IMG/VR virus record: IMGVR_UViG_3300024348_000202
Coordinates: 1 to 26,843 of that record
Length of the DNA: 26,843 nucleotides
Reading direction: 5' to 3' (one strand)
DNA from: a virus
Shown here: piece by piece, positions 13,986 to 20,215 of the stretch
Layout of the letters: every line of letters starts with the position of its first letter
How positions within the stretch are numbered: the stretch's first letter is position 1
Notes under the pieces: generated by a model
Seen by the model: only the letters and a program-made list of their open reading frames with translations
Told to the model about the DNA's origin: nothing
Database searches by the model: none
Made by a program: the position numbers and the translations under genes

Positions 13986-14014
13986 ATTATAGCAGACTAG
14001 GGCACCTTTGTCAA
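13986..14014 (-). promoter_or_regulatory. sigma-70 promoter for the AAA ATPase unit, with -35 in a hairpin loop
   Basis: TTGACA (14009-14014), 17-bp spacer, TATAAT (13986-13991), extended -10 TGC. A perfect 10-bp inverted repeat ACTAGGGCAC (13996-14005) / GTGCCCTAGT (14015-14024) holds the -35 in its loop. It starts 6 nt after the stop of the upstream gene, so it may also act as that gene's terminator. Confidence 0.9.
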
Positions 14015-14030
14015 GTGCCCTAGTGCCCAA

Positions 14031-14360
14031 TCAGTCTGCTCGGCCGCCTGCGTAGGCTTTGTCAATTCCGAAGCTACGAAGCACATCAGCGTAGGCCTGG
14101 GCGCCAGCTTCTTTGACTGACATGCTCTGTGTGCCGTGTCCACTGGGATTCCACAGCTGGAGTCCGCCACCGTATGCTGGCTTGAAGCCCACAGCCTTCA
14201 ATGCACGGCCCAACTTGGTTGAGCCCTTTTCGTAGACCGTAACCCAAGCAAAGCCACAGTACCAGTCTTCACCATGCTTGGTGATGTAGTCCTGTGCGGC
14301 CTTTTGTGCGGCAGTGGATGCAGTGTTGTGGATGGACTCAATGTTCTCTAATGCAATCAT
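14031..14360 (-). CDS. conserved-looking phage protein, unknown function
   Basis: 109 residues starting MIALENIESIHNTASTAAQKAAQDYI. The middle is aromatic and Gly-rich (DWYCGFAWVTVYEKGSTKLGRALKAVGFKPAYGGGLQLWNPSG), which looks like a compact alpha/beta fold, followed by an Ala-rich helix. No catalytic motif is obvious. It has its own promoter (14393-14421) and an AGGAGC ribosome-binding site. It stands alone as a one-gene unit bounded by the dyad at 13996-14024. Confidence 0.65.
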   Translation of the reverse strand: MIALENIESIHNTASTAAQKAAQDYITKHGEDWYCGFAWVTVYEKGSTKLGRALKAVGFKPAYGGGLQLWNPSGHGTQSMSVKEAGAQAYADVLRSFGIDKAYAGGRAD

Positions 14361-14392
14361 TTCTAGCTCCTGTTTAGTGTGTGTAAGTATGT

Positions 14393-14421
14393 ATTATACT
14401 GCCGTTTTACGCTTCTGTCAA
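14393..14421 (-). promoter_or_regulatory. sigma-70 promoter for gene 14031-14360
   Basis: TTGACA (14416-14421), 17 bp, TATAAT (14393-14398). The spacer carries CGTAAAACG, a variant of the TGGTAAAACC box found in seven other promoters here. Confidence 0.9.
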
Positions 14422-14424
14422 CTG

Positions 14425-14634
14425 TTATTTACTGGTGTTGCTTTTAAACAACATCCCGCACAAGGCACTCAAACCCCATGCTTGGAACACTGTGATCTCT
14501 TTAAGTCCAAAGATAGTGGGCATCAACCAGTCCCACAACCACATCACAGGCAGGGCATAGACTAGGCTGACTATGATGATCAACCCAACCACTACAGCAA
14601 CGGGTCCGATGGTGTCCAGGACCACTTCTTTCAT
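14425..14634 (-). CDS. small membrane protein, unknown function
   Basis: 69 residues. A hydrophobic segment spans residues 7-28 (VLDTIGPVAVVVGLIIIVSLVYALP) and a second, weaker one 30-43 (WLWDWLMPTIFGL). The stop is 4 nt before the -35 of the next unit. The start overlaps the upstream gene by 4 nt. It is the last gene of the unit started at 15282-15310. No family recognised. Confidence 0.6.
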   Translation of the reverse strand: MKEVVLDTIGPVAVVVGLIIIVSLVYALPVMWLWDWLMPTIFGLKEITVFQAWGLSALCGMLFKSNTSK

Positions 14635-14879
14635 TTTCTAATGCTGATCTTGGCCAGCAGGGCTTTGACATCCATGGGCTCTGCAATGCCATCGTAGCAT
14701 TGTTCGATTGCCGCCATCTTCATCAGATCCACGATGCTCTTTGCTTCATTGCGGAAAGCCTGTGTGGGCAGTGCCTTGATGAAGCGATCAACTTCGGGCT
14801 TGTCTTCGCAGGCCCAGATGATATCTGCTAGGATCATCTGACGGGGTGTAAGACCTTCAAGTGTAAATTCAACTGACAT
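14631..14879 (-). CDS. conserved-looking phage protein, unknown function
   Basis: 82 residues from the ATG at 14879 (MSVEFTLEGLTPRQMILADIIWACEDK), chosen because an AAGGAG ribosome-binding site sits just upstream and the longer frame would run through the previous gene. It is helical with two Cys and no signal or membrane segment. The LTPRQMILADIIW...EVDRFIKALP text resembles small phage proteins I have seen annotated only as hypothetical. Coupled to its neighbours by a 4-nt overlap downstream. Confidence 0.65.
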   Translation of the reverse strand: MSVEFTLEGLTPRQMILADIIWACEDKPEVDRFIKALPTQAFRNEAKSIVDLMKMAAIEQCYDGIAEPMDVKALLAKISIRK

Positions 14880-14880
14880 T

Positions 14881-15114
14881 TTAGTACTCCTTCTTGTCGC
14901 CGTGGGCTTCGTTGTAATCATAGCCCATCATGTAGGCTTCGTATTCTGCTGTACCAGGTTCAAGGTCAACTCTCAGTCCTTGATAGGTGCCATCTGGCCA
15001 CTTGTGGGGATTGCGTGAGCGATTGTAATAACTGTCTGCGGCACCACGGTCAAATGCACCGCCATGTTTGGTAAAGGCTTTTGCTATCTGTGTTGGATCT
15101 ATTGCAACCATCAT
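14881..15114 (-). CDS. conserved-looking phage protein, unknown function
   Basis: 77 residues. The second half carries a GTYQGLRVDLEPGTAEYEAYMMGYDYNEA stretch, an Asn/Tyr-rich pattern common in small phage proteins with RGAADSYYNRSRNPH-like starts. There is no enzymatic motif. AAGGACC precedes the double ATG at 15114. It ends 1 nt before the ribosome-binding region of the next gene. Unknown function. Confidence 0.65.
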   Translation of the reverse strand: MMVAIDPTQIAKAFTKHGGAFDRGAADSYYNRSRNPHKWPDGTYQGLRVDLEPGTAEYEAYMMGYDYNEAHGDKKEY

Positions 15115-15120
15115 TGGTCC

Positions 15121-15255
15121 TTACTTTGACTTTGATTTAGCTTCTTGAGCGGCAATCTTACCGCTGTAGGCTTTGCCGGCACTGTGGATCAAACCGGTCT
15201 TTGTGTAGGTAATCGTTCCACCAGTGCTGGATGCGATTGGCTTAGGTAATGTCAT
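15121..15255 (-). CDS. 44-residue small protein, unknown function
   Basis: A short frame with a good ribosome-binding site (AAGGAC) before the ATG at 15255, reading MTLPKPIASSTGGTITYTKT, GLIHSAGKAYSGKIAAQEAK, SKSK and a TAA at 15121-15123. It is the first gene after the promoter at 15282-15310, and the next gene follows within 7 nt. Gly/Thr/Lys-rich with a basic tail. Position and ribosome-binding site support it; function is unknown. Confidence 0.6.
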   Translation of the reverse strand: MTLPKPIASSTGGTITYTKTGLIHSAGKAYSGKIAAQEAKSKSK

Positions 15256-15281
15256 TGTGTGTCCTTGTTGTGTAAGTCTGT

Positions 15282-15310
15282 ATTGTAACATAGAAAAACC
15301 TCGGTGTCAA
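15282..15310 (-). promoter_or_regulatory. sigma-70 promoter for genes 15255-14425
   Basis: TTGACA (15305-15310), 17 bp, TACAAT (15282-15287), extended -10 TGT. It heads a four-gene unit. Confidence 0.85.
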
Positions 15311-15399
15311 CCTACGAAGTGCCCAGGCGATGCAACCGGTGGCCTTACGGCAGGGGGTTGCTGTTGCAGGGTCTAGTGGTAGGCTGACACTCCGGCAAA

Positions 15400-15639
15400 T
15401 TATGCTACCTCTTTGAACACCTTGTAGCCGCGGCCCGCCAATACACGGATGGCCGATTGGACTTCTTGGTAGTTCTTTTCTTCCCAATCCAACATCTCTT
15501 TGGCACCCTTGATGGTGTCCTCATCGGAGGTGTTGCCTGAAGCAAAGTGAGTGTAGGCGTAGAACCGATCACCGTCCTCGTCCTTGCCCATTTGGATTGT
15601 ACCAATGTTCTTGTGTATCTGCAGTTCATTGAGTTTCAT
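15400..15639 (-). CDS. small phage protein, unknown function
   Basis: 79 residues starting MKLNELQIHKNIGTIQMGKDEDG. Acidic-aromatic text (RFYAYTHFASGNTSDEDTIKGAKEMLDWEEKNYQEV) ends in a basic strand (GRGYKVFKEVA). There is an AGGGAGC ribosome-binding site and a dedicated promoter. The overlapping frame 15405-15629 is a shadow. About 90 nt of Gly/Cys-codon-rich noncoding DNA with short dyads separates it from the next promoter. Confidence 0.65.
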   Translation of the reverse strand: MKLNELQIHKNIGTIQMGKDEDGDRFYAYTHFASGNTSDEDTIKGAKEMLDWEEKNYQEVQSAIRVLAGRGYKVFKEVA

Positions 15640-15669
15640 TTTGCGCTCCCTTTGTGTTAGTGTGTATGT

Positions 15670-15698
15670 ATTATAACAGCTTTAGACCCAGCTGTCAA
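15670..15698 (-). promoter_or_regulatory. sigma-70 promoter for gene 15400-15639, inside an upstream gene end
   Basis: TTGACA (15693-15698), 17 bp, TATAAT (15670-15675), extended -10 TGT. The -35 encodes part of the last codons (Val-Asp) of gene 15682-16068. A 6-bp dyad ACAGCT/AGCTGT spans the spacer. Confidence 0.9.
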
Positions 15699-16068
15699 CC
15701 ATCATAACGGGCTTCTTAAGGGCTCGCTTAACAAAGCTCTCGGGCTCGTCATCTACACGGACTAGCATATAGCCAAATGCCTCTACCAAGTCCACTTCTG
15801 CCACTTCCAGTTCCACGCCTGCCTTGTCAAAGGCAATGTTCATCTTAGTAAGGGCATACTTAACGCCTGCACAGAAGGCCTCGTGCTCGCTGTCTGTAAC
15901 GTCTTCAAAGTCGAAGTTCTCTACCATTACAGTCTCGTAGTCCTGTCCGTCTGCTACAATGAACGGGCGGATCTTAGCCCATTGCTTCTGGTCTACGCAG
16001 TCAAAATGGTCACAAGCTTCGTTAAGGTCGAAACTGTTAAACGCATCGTAGTTTACTTTTTTAGCCAT
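15682..16068 (-). CDS. acidic phage protein, unknown function
   Basis: 128 residues, strongly acidic and aromatic (FNSFDLNEACDHFDCVDQKQW, ENFDFEDVTDSEHEAF, VELEVAEVDLVEAFGYML). An alpha/beta mix with no known motif or membrane segment. The last codons, MMVDSWV, are at the same time the -35 region of the next unit. It has its own promoter (16099-16127) and a GGGAGC ribosome-binding site. Acidic DNA-mimic or inhibitor roles are common for early phage proteins, but nothing here proves it. Confidence 0.65.
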   Translation of the reverse strand: MAKKVNYDAFNSFDLNEACDHFDCVDQKQWAKIRPFIVADGQDYETVMVENFDFEDVTDSEHEAFCAGVKYALTKMNIAFDKAGVELEVAEVDLVEAFGYMLVRVDDEPESFVKRALKKPVMMVDSWV

Positions 16069-16098
16069 CTGTCGCTCCCTTTGTGTTAGTGTGTATGT

Positions 16099-16127
16099 AT
16101 TATAACAGGATTCTTAGGCCCTGTCAA
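16099..16127 (-). promoter_or_regulatory. sigma-70 promoter for gene 15682-16068, containing a stop codon
   Basis: TTGACA (16122-16127), 17 bp, TATAAT (16099-16104), extended -10 TGT. The TGA stop of gene 16124-16600 is read from within the -35 hexamer. A 5-bp dyad ACAGG/CCTGT spans the spacer. Confidence 0.9.
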
Positions 16128-16600
16128 CCTGCTAATTTGGCACGTAGCAGGTCGTTTAGAGTGGGCTGATGCTCTCCTGGAACAACCACACCCTCGACGA
16201 ACAGTTCCACAGACTCGCTGTAGTAGCCGTTGCTCTCACCCAACCAACGAACATCCACATAGCCCTTACGGGTAGCGAACTTGTAGAAGGTGTAAGTGTA
16301 GCTCTCGTCGTGCTCTTCGTCTGGCTCAGTGGCACCCTTGACTTCCTCAGCAACCAACAAAGGTTGGCCACACAGGTCCTGCAGGTCACCAACGATGTCG
16401 TTGATGTCCACGGACTCACAGCAGTCCTGTTGGTGAGCGAACATGAAACGCTCGCCCTGTGCTGTTTCGAACAGCATCTCGCCATCACCAACGGAACCAG
16501 TCACCTGCACAAAGGTCTTGCCCAGCATCTGTGCCATGCCCCGTTGAGTGTCTACTATGTTGTTGTAATCCATTTTGTGCTCCTGTTTGTTTGTGTCCAT
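16124..16600 (-). CDS. acidic phage protein, unknown function
   Basis: 158 residues; the ATG at 16600 (MDTNKQEHKMDYNN) has a modest leader, and an internal Met at residue 10 (MDYNNIVDTQRGMAQ, preceded by GGAG) is a better-supported alternative start at 16573. Beta-rich with acidic stretches (QDCCESVDINDIVGDL, EVKGATEPDEEHDESYTYTF). The stop codon lies inside the -35 hexamer of the next promoter. The opposite frames here are shadows. Unknown function. Confidence 0.65.
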   Translation of the reverse strand: MDTNKQEHKMDYNNIVDTQRGMAQMLGKTFVQVTGSVGDGEMLFETAQGERFMFAHQQDCCESVDINDIVGDLQDLCGQPLLVAEEVKGATEPDEEHDESYTYTFYKFATRKGYVDVRWLGESNGYYSESVELFVEGVVVPGEHQPTLNDLLRAKLAG

Positions 16601-16606
16601 GTGTGT

Positions 16607-16635
16607 ATTATAAGCTCATTTGGACAAGATGTCAA
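16607..16635 (-). promoter_or_regulatory. sigma-70 promoter for gene 16124-16600, inside an upstream gene end
   Basis: TTGACA (16630-16635), 17 bp, TATAAT (16607-16612). The -35 encodes Val-Asp in the C-terminal RLVDILSK of gene 16616-16825. Confidence 0.9.
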
Positions 16636-16825
16636 CCAGTCTTTGGTTGATCAAATCCATCTCTGCTTGCTCGACATAGAAGTCTGTGGTCGGATCGTAG
16701 TAGGCACCCTCTTTGTTGCAATAATACAACACTTTGCCCGAGAAGTTAAATGGACCTTCGAGTCCCTTGCGGGGGCCGTACTTGGTACGCATCATGTCTG
16801 TGGTGTCCAAAACCTTGTAGCCCAT
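16616..16825 (-). CDS. small phage protein, unknown function
   Basis: 69 residues from the ATG at 16825 (MGYKVLDTTDMMRTKYGPRKGLEGPFNFSG), preceded by AGGAGT at a normal distance. The longer frame to 16891 overlaps the short membrane-protein gene upstream and is less likely. The centre is Gly/Tyr-rich (GKVLYYCNKEGAYYDPTTDF) and the end is helical. The last codons double as the next unit's promoter. Unknown function. Confidence 0.65.
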   Translation of the reverse strand: MGYKVLDTTDMMRTKYGPRKGLEGPFNFSGKVLYYCNKEGAYYDPTTDFYVEQAEMDLINQRLVDILSK

Positions 16826-16826
16826 A

Positions 16827-16940
16827 TTAAACTCCTGCGATGAAAGAGAGGCCAACCATGCAATAGATTGCGACCAGTTGAGCAATTCCAAAATGGAACA
16901 TGGCCCAAACTACAGTACACCAACCTATCAATTTCAGCAT
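16827..16940 (-). CDS. 37-residue single-helix membrane protein
   Basis: A short frame too small for usual gene callers. It begins at the ATG at 16940 after AAGGAGTTGATC and ends with TAA at 16827-16829, one base before the ATG of the next gene. The product is almost entirely hydrophobic: MLKLIGWCTVVWAMFHFGIA then QLVAIYCMVGLSFIAGV. Its own ribosome-binding site and first position in a promoter-led unit support it. It is likely a one- or two-helix inner-membrane peptide of early phage type. Confidence 0.65.
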   Translation of the reverse strand: MLKLIGWCTVVWAMFHFGIAQLVAIYCMVGLSFIAGV

Positions 16941-16966
16941 GATCAACTCCTTGTTGCGATGTATGT

Positions 16967-16995
16967 ATTATAGCACCAAACAATAACCCAGTCAA
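16967..16995 (-). promoter_or_regulatory. sigma-70 promoter for genes 16940-16616
   Basis: TTGACT (16990-16995), 17 bp, TATAAT (16967-16972), extended -10 TGC. Confidence 0.88.
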
Positions 16996-17006
16996 CCGGC
17001 GGGTCT

Positions 17007-17237
17007 TTACAGGTTCTCTCCAGTCTCAGCGTCAATGGCGCCAGTGTAGACTGCCTTGAATCCGTTGCCGGTCTCGAGCCAGCCATTTATGTTCCAGTTA
17101 TCACGATGCTGGTTGTAGAATCCCGCCCACATGAGTGCATCCTCACGGGTGTTGAACTCTTCCTCTCTGATGACCTTGTGATCATTCACATGACCAGCAT
17201 AGACAGGGTAGACTTGAACATTGTGTACGATCATCAT
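17007..17237 (-). CDS. small phage protein, unknown function
   Basis: 76 residues starting MMIVHNVQVYPVYAGHVNDHKV, with Asn/Trp-rich text (RDNWNINGWLETGNGF). A GGAGCAC ribosome-binding site precedes the start, and it follows the gene at 17245 by 7 nt, so the pair is one unit. No motif, signal or membrane segment is seen. Unknown function. Confidence 0.6.
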   Translation of the reverse strand: MMIVHNVQVYPVYAGHVNDHKVIREEEFNTREDALMWAGFYNQHRDNWNINGWLETGNGFKAVYTGAIDAETGENL

Positions 17238-17244
17238 GTGCTCC

Positions 17245-17559
17245 TTACCAAGCCAGCTCTTTGGCGGGGTAGCGGATGGAGCCCTCGTACTCCAACTGGT
17301 CCTTTTCGAACTCTGTGAGGTAGTCGTTGGCTACGATCTCCCAACCGATGATCGTCTCGCGGAAGCCTTCATTGTCCTGCTCAATCTGACCACGCAGAGC
17401 CATCACGGTCTCTGTGACCTTGTTGAGGTCTTTGAACTTCTTGACCACGTAGTCGTTGCCGCCCTTGGCTTTCCAGTACTGTGGGCACTCACCAACGCCG
17501 TCCCAATCGTGGGCACCGTAGTTCTCGTAAACCTGTGTAGTGATTAGTAGTTTAGCCAT
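17245..17559 (-). CDS. conserved-looking phage protein, unknown function
   Basis: 104 residues starting MAKLLITTQVYENYGAHDWDGVGECPQYWKAKGG. The middle is a helix (KKFKDLNKVTETVMALRGQIEQDN) and the tail has YLTEFEKDQLEYEG. The Tyr/Trp/Gly-rich first part resembles small hypothetical proteins shared by phages and some bacteria. It has its own promoter at 17594-17622. Function unknown. Confidence 0.7.
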   Translation of the reverse strand: MAKLLITTQVYENYGAHDWDGVGECPQYWKAKGGNDYVVKKFKDLNKVTETVMALRGQIEQDNEGFRETIIGWEIVANDYLTEFEKDQLEYEGSIRYPAKELAW

Positions 17560-17593
17560 TGTGTGTTCCTAGTGTGTTGCTGTCTATGTGTCT

Positions 17594-17622
17594 ATTATAG
17601 CAAGGTTTTACCAATCTGTCAA
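17594..17622 (-). promoter_or_regulatory. sigma-70 promoter for genes 17559-17007
   Basis: TTGACA (17617-17622), 17 bp, TATAAT (17594-17599), extended -10 TGC. The spacer contains TGGTAAAACC and is identical over all 17 bp to that at 22037-22053. Confidence 0.92.
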
Positions 17623-17653
17623 CCATTCAAGTGTTGTATTTTTACAACAAGAT

Positions 17654-17713
17654 GAACCCCACGCACTTCACAGTGGGCGGGGTTCGGGGGTTGCCTGGGA
17701 CACTACCCCCAGG
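17654..17713 (-). terminator. two stem-loops between units (possible terminator)
   Basis: After the stop of gene 17730-17999, two GC-rich dyads occur: CCTGGG (17694-17699) with CCCAGG (17708-17713), and GAACCCC (17654-17660) with GGGGTTC (17679-17685). No T tract follows, so termination efficiency is uncertain. Confidence 0.4.
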
Positions 17714-17729
17714 ACTTCGGAGCGAACTC

Positions 17730-17999
17730 TTAGACTAGGCCAAGCGCCAATGCTTTGTAACCAGCGGCAACGATCTTGCGGCTTGGTGTACCGATTGTGT
17801 ACTCGGTAACTTCAACATGGTTGCCAGCGGTACGCTTGTTAGCGTAAACGGCATAACCACTTTGACGAATGCGACTGACTTCGGCACTCACGTTCTTAAT
17901 ACCAAAACGCTTCTCTGCTTGGCTAGCAGTAACCTTCTCGCCGTTGTACATTGCGTTGAACAACTTGAAAGTTTTTGTTTCTTCACTAAATCTTTTCAT
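17730..17999 (-). CDS. small winged-helix/HTH-like DNA-binding protein
   Basis: 89 residues. The stretch TFKLFNAMYNGEKVTASQAEKRFGIKNVSAEVSRIRQSGYAVYANKR reads as a helix-turn-helix or winged helix: a helix, the turn 'VTASQAEKRFGI', a recognition helix with Ser/Arg, then a basic wing. Proteins of this type are common in phages and may act as repressors of the early promoters next to it, but no operator is proven. A basic end and the dedicated promoter (18043-18071) support it as a real gene. Confidence 0.7.
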   Translation of the reverse strand: MKRFSEETKTFKLFNAMYNGEKVTASQAEKRFGIKNVSAEVSRIRQSGYAVYANKRTAGNHVEVTEYTIGTPSRKIVAAGYKALALGLV

Positions 18000-18042
18000 T
18001 TTATGTTTTCCTTATAAGTTCTGTTTCTCAACAGTTGCTACT

Positions 18043-18071
18043 AGTATAGCAAGTATAACCTATAAGGTCAA
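18043..18071 (-). promoter_or_regulatory. weaker sigma-70 promoter for gene 17730-17999
   Basis: TTGACC (18066-18071), 17 bp, TATACT (18043-18048), extended -10 TGC. Two deviations from consensus make it the weakest of the leftward set, fitting a regulator gene. Confidence 0.8.
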
Positions 18072-18286
18072 GCATTAATTTTGCCAAACTCTCGACCCAC
18101 ATAGTGAGCAATGAGTTCTCTTTGGATTTGGGTAACAAGATCACCGTGTGAATCGTTTACCACAAACCTTACAGGGCATCTGCCCCAGGCACCGTACTTA
18201 TTAAAGTTGGCAAACCATTTGCGATGTTCTTTGTTGTGGGCATCAAATACTACCCAAGGTCTTCCGAATAATTGTAATCTGCTCAT
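18068..18286 (-). CDS. small phage protein, unknown function
   Basis: 72 residues starting MSRLQLFGRPWVVFDAHNKEHRKWFANFNKYGAWGRCPVRFVVNDSHG. The middle has a GAWGRCPVRF stretch and the tail is helical. It is basic and Trp-rich with no signal. It may be the second gene of the unit from 18818-18846, though a stem-loop lies between them. Its end overlaps the promoter of the HTH gene. Unknown function. Confidence 0.6.
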   Translation of the reverse strand: MSRLQLFGRPWVVFDAHNKEHRKWFANFNKYGAWGRCPVRFVVNDSHGDLVTQIQRELIAHYVGREFGKINA

Positions 18287-18312
18287 AGTCTCTCTGAATA
18301 CCCCGGTGTGCT

Positions 18313-18340
18313 AGAGGGGACTTATTGGCACTGCCCCTCT
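18313..18340 (-). terminator. stem-loop between genes 18345-18761 and 18068-18286
   Basis: AGAGGGG (18313-18319) pairs with CCCCTCT (18334-18340) with a 14-nt loop, right after the stop at 18345. No T tract on the minus strand, so it may be an attenuator or a partial terminator. Confidence 0.45.
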
Positions 18341-18344
18341 TTGA

Positions 18345-18761
18345 TTAGTAAGGTGCGTCTTCCATGTCAGCCAACTGGGCTATCACTTCGGCCTTGGAGA
18401 CTGTAGTCTTAGGGGCCTTGGCACGAATAGCCGCTAGCGTGGGCTTAGGAGCAGGAGCCTTCTTAGGCTTCTTAGCTTCCTTCTTAGGCTTGTCCTTAGA
18501 CGCAGCCTTGGGCGTATTGCCACGCTTGTCAACTTCAGACTCCAATGCTGCACGAACAGCAGTGTTGCCGTTGTCGAAGTCGATGCTGATCAGATAAGCA
18601 AGGGCTTCTTCCTTGTTCATTGGGTTCTTCAACTCAACGATGTCGATGTCAGTGTGACCGTTCTTGATCAACACCTTAGTACGCATCGCGTCATTTGCGA
18701 AACGAACTTTGAACTCACCGTCCAACTTAGAAACACCTGCATGGGTAAATGATTTAGACAT
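18345..18761 (-). CDS. conserved-looking phage protein with Lys/Ala/Pro-rich C-terminal linker
   Basis: 138 residues. The N-terminal 75 residues (MSKSFTHAGVSKLDGEFKVRFANDAMRTKVLIKNGHTDIDIVELKNPMNKEEALAYL) form a conserved-looking alpha/beta domain that I remember from several aquatic T4-like phages. A low-complexity basic linker (KPKKEAKKPKKAPAPKP) leads to a short helical tail (VSKAEVIAQLADMEDAP). The basic linker suggests nucleic-acid or membrane contact. Own promoter at 18818-18846. Function unknown. Confidence 0.7.
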   Translation of the reverse strand: MSKSFTHAGVSKLDGEFKVRFANDAMRTKVLIKNGHTDIDIVELKNPMNKEEALAYLISIDFDNGNTAVRAALESEVDKRGNTPKAASKDKPKKEAKKPKKAPAPKPTLAAIRAKAPKTTVSKAEVIAQLADMEDAPY

Positions 18762-18817
18762 AAAATCTCCTTATGTGTGAATGTCTGTGTGTCCTGCGAA
18801 CTATTTCGCATTAATTA

Positions 18818-18846
18818 ATTATAACACAATTGGGCGGCTGTGTCAA
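18818..18846 (-). promoter_or_regulatory. sigma-70 promoter for genes 18761-18068
   Basis: TTGACA (18841-18846), 17 bp, TATAAT (18818-18823), extended -10 TGT. A 5-bp dyad ACACA/TGTGT spans the spacer. Confidence 0.9.
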
Positions 18847-18859
18847 CCGTTTTTTGGTT

Positions 18860-19042
18860 TTATGCGCCGTAGTAGGGACTATAGATCTCGTCCTCCTGTG
18901 GCGAATCCGCCACACCAGTGTCTTCTAGGAAGCCCAATACTTGTTCAATCGGGCAATCCAAAGTTACTGCAATCATCTTGGCACTCATGCCGTCAATGTA
19001 CAGTTGCTCAATGTCGTAGGCTAAGTCTTTAATCGCGCTCAT
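18860..19042 (-). CDS. 60-residue protein with HTH-like helix pair
   Basis: Starts MSAIKDLAYDIEQLYIDGMSAKMIAVTLDCPIEQVLGFLEDTG. The text 'LYIDGMSAKMIAVTLDCPIEQVLGFLED' has the spacing of a helix-turn-helix (small residue, turn, second helix), as in sigma-region-4-like or phage HTH proteins. The acidic tail (ADSPQEDEIYSPYYGA) is short. The start overlaps the stop of the gene at 19039 (ATGA). A DNA-binding role is inferred only. Confidence 0.6.
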   Translation of the reverse strand: MSAIKDLAYDIEQLYIDGMSAKMIAVTLDCPIEQVLGFLEDTGVADSPQEDEIYSPYYGA

Positions 19043-19515
19043 TCTGCTGTCTCCTCTTGTGCAATTCGATCTTGTTCGTCTGCAATTGCAGACTTCAATG
19101 TAACATAGGGGTCATCGTGGCATTGAACATACCAGTTGCCGTCTTTGCGTAGGATGTACTCGTATTCCTCGTATGAGTGATGAGCCAAGTAGTCCTGGAA
19201 GTCAACGAACTTGTGTGCAACAAGTTTCTCGCCGCGATCGCGGGCGTAGAAGGTACACATATTTGCTGTCCGATTGATAAAGGCTTCTACTTCTTCCTTA
19301 GGCAAGTCAAACTGGCTAAAGGCGTGCTTGGTACCAATTGTAGGGCGCAGGCTACTCAAGCCGCCCAGGTCAATCAAGTCACGCAAGATGAACGGGTTAC
19401 TGTAGTGCTCCAACAGCATCAAGCCGTTGTGTGCCAAGTAGCCGTCCCAGTGACAGTAGACTTGCTCTACTGTGCCGTCTGCGAATTCCAATGCGATAGT
19501 GCTTCGTGTTGCCAT
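19039..19515 (-). CDS. phage/bacterial hypothetical protein of the MATRSTIAxE..CHWDGY family
   Basis: 158 residues. It begins MATRSTIALEFADGTVEQVYCHWDGYLAHNG, an opening shared by a family of proteins common to phages and bacteria without a known function. The rest includes HYSNPFILRDLIDLGGLSSLRPTIG and ARDRGEKLVAHKF. It has its own promoter (19544-19572) and an AGGAGC ribosome-binding site. First gene of a two-gene unit. The opposite frame 19177-19617 is a shadow. Confidence 0.75.
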   Translation of the reverse strand: MATRSTIALEFADGTVEQVYCHWDGYLAHNGLMLLEHYSNPFILRDLIDLGGLSSLRPTIGTKHAFSQFDLPKEEVEAFINRTANMCTFYARDRGEKLVAHKFVDFQDYLAHHSYEEYEYILRKDGNWYVQCHDDPYVTLKSAIADEQDRIAQEETAE

Positions 19516-19543
19516 TGTGTGCTCCTAGTGTGTGTAAGTGTTT

Positions 19544-19572
19544 ATTATAACAGCTTATGCCAGTTCTGTCAA
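19544..19572 (-). promoter_or_regulatory. sigma-70 promoter for genes 19515-18860, inside an upstream gene end
   Basis: TTGACA (19567-19572), 17 bp, TATAAT (19544-19549), extended -10 TGT. The -35 is read as codons Leu-Thr in the C-terminal YHLTELA of gene 19555-19809. Confidence 0.9.
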
Positions 19573-19809
19573 ATGGTAGTCAACATAGACCTTATCCACT
19601 GTGTGGTTATAGTCTAACCACACTTTGGTGCTGTCAGTGCCACCTTTCACATGGAACACTGCCATGTAGCAGAACTGTCCACCGTTAGTGATGCCCAAGA
19701 ACTTTGCACCTGTGAACTCTGGGCCTCGGTAGCCGCAACGTTGAGCCTCTCGGGTCAGGTCCTGTGCTGTGTACGAGATAAGTGTTTTGAGTGTGTCTGC
19801 TGTGATCAT
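19555..19809 (-). CDS. small phage protein, unknown function
   Basis: 84 residues from the ATG at 19809 (MITADTLKTLISYTAQDLTREAQRCGY). That ATG overlaps the stop of the tiny membrane gene as ATGA; the in-frame ATG at 19824 lies inside that gene and is less likely. Beta-rich second half (KFLGITNGGQFCYMAVFHVKGG, VWLDYNHTVDKVYVDYHL). The last codons contain the -35 of the next unit. No recognised motif. Confidence 0.65.
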   Translation of the reverse strand: MITADTLKTLISYTAQDLTREAQRCGYRGPEFTGAKFLGITNGGQFCYMAVFHVKGGTDSTKVWLDYNHTVDKVYVDYHLTELA

Positions 19810-19898
19810 TTTACCATCCACCATATTAAAGTTATAAAGGCCACCATCACTGCTTTGAACAGTAACATCTCTAAGAAAAATTTAGTATCTTCGCTCAT
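19806..19898 (-). CDS. 30-residue single-helix membrane protein
   Basis: A short frame from ATG at 19898 to TGA at 19806-19808, reading MSEDTKFFLEMLLFKAVMVA then FITLIWWMVK. The C-terminal 20 residues are a transmembrane helix with Trp-Trp at the interface. Its stop overlaps the start of the next gene (ATGA), and it begins 1 nt after the stop of the gene at 19900, so it sits exactly in a co-translated string. This fit is the main evidence; the ribosome-binding site (GAGATTGAT) is modest. Function unknown. Confidence 0.6.
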   Translation of the reverse strand: MSEDTKFFLEMLLFKAVMVAFITLIWWMVK

Positions 19899-19899
19899 A

Positions 19900-20154
19900 T
19901 CAATCTCTGCAAGTTTCTAGACCGCGGTCCTCGTTGCCGTACTCGCTCTCACGTCCTGCTTCGTCCTCAAGTTCCTCTGCGGCACTTAGGAATGCTTCGC
20001 ACATATTGAACAGTTCCTGATAGGCCCTCTTCTCTGTGCGGTTCAGTTCCTGCAGGAACATAGGGCCTTCTTCGCGCATGGCTTCCATCACTTGCCCCAG
20101 TGCAGACAGGGTGTTCTCGCACATGCAGTAACTCATATTTGGGTAGCTTGACAT
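19900..20154 (-). CDS. conserved-looking phage protein, unknown function
   Basis: 84 residues starting MSSYPNMSYCMCENTLSALGQVMEAM. A Cys/Met-rich N-terminus, then a helix pair (FLQELNRTEKRAYQELFNMCEAFLSAAEELEDEAG). The MSYPNMSYCM-ENT opening is familiar from T4-like phages, where it is hypothetical. Own promoter at 20185-20213 with a GGAGCAAC ribosome-binding site. First gene of a three-gene unit. Confidence 0.7.
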   Translation of the reverse strand: MSSYPNMSYCMCENTLSALGQVMEAMREEGPMFLQELNRTEKRAYQELFNMCEAFLSAAEELEDEAGRESEYGNEDRGLETCRD

Positions 20155-20184
20155 TGTTGCTCCTTAGTGTTTCAGTGTGTCATA

Positions 20185-20213
20185 ATTATAACACGGTTTT
20201 ACCATTCTGTCAA
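20185..20213 (-). promoter_or_regulatory. sigma-70 promoter for genes 20154-19555
   Basis: TTGACA (20208-20213), 17 bp, TATAAT (20185-20190), extended -10 TGT, spacer with TGGTAAAACC. Confidence 0.92.
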
Positions 20214-20215
20214 CC

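Noticed and set aside
16169-16843. 224-residue plus-strand hydrophobic frame
   Set aside because: It spans three leftward genes and two consensus promoters and is a reverse shadow created by their codon use.
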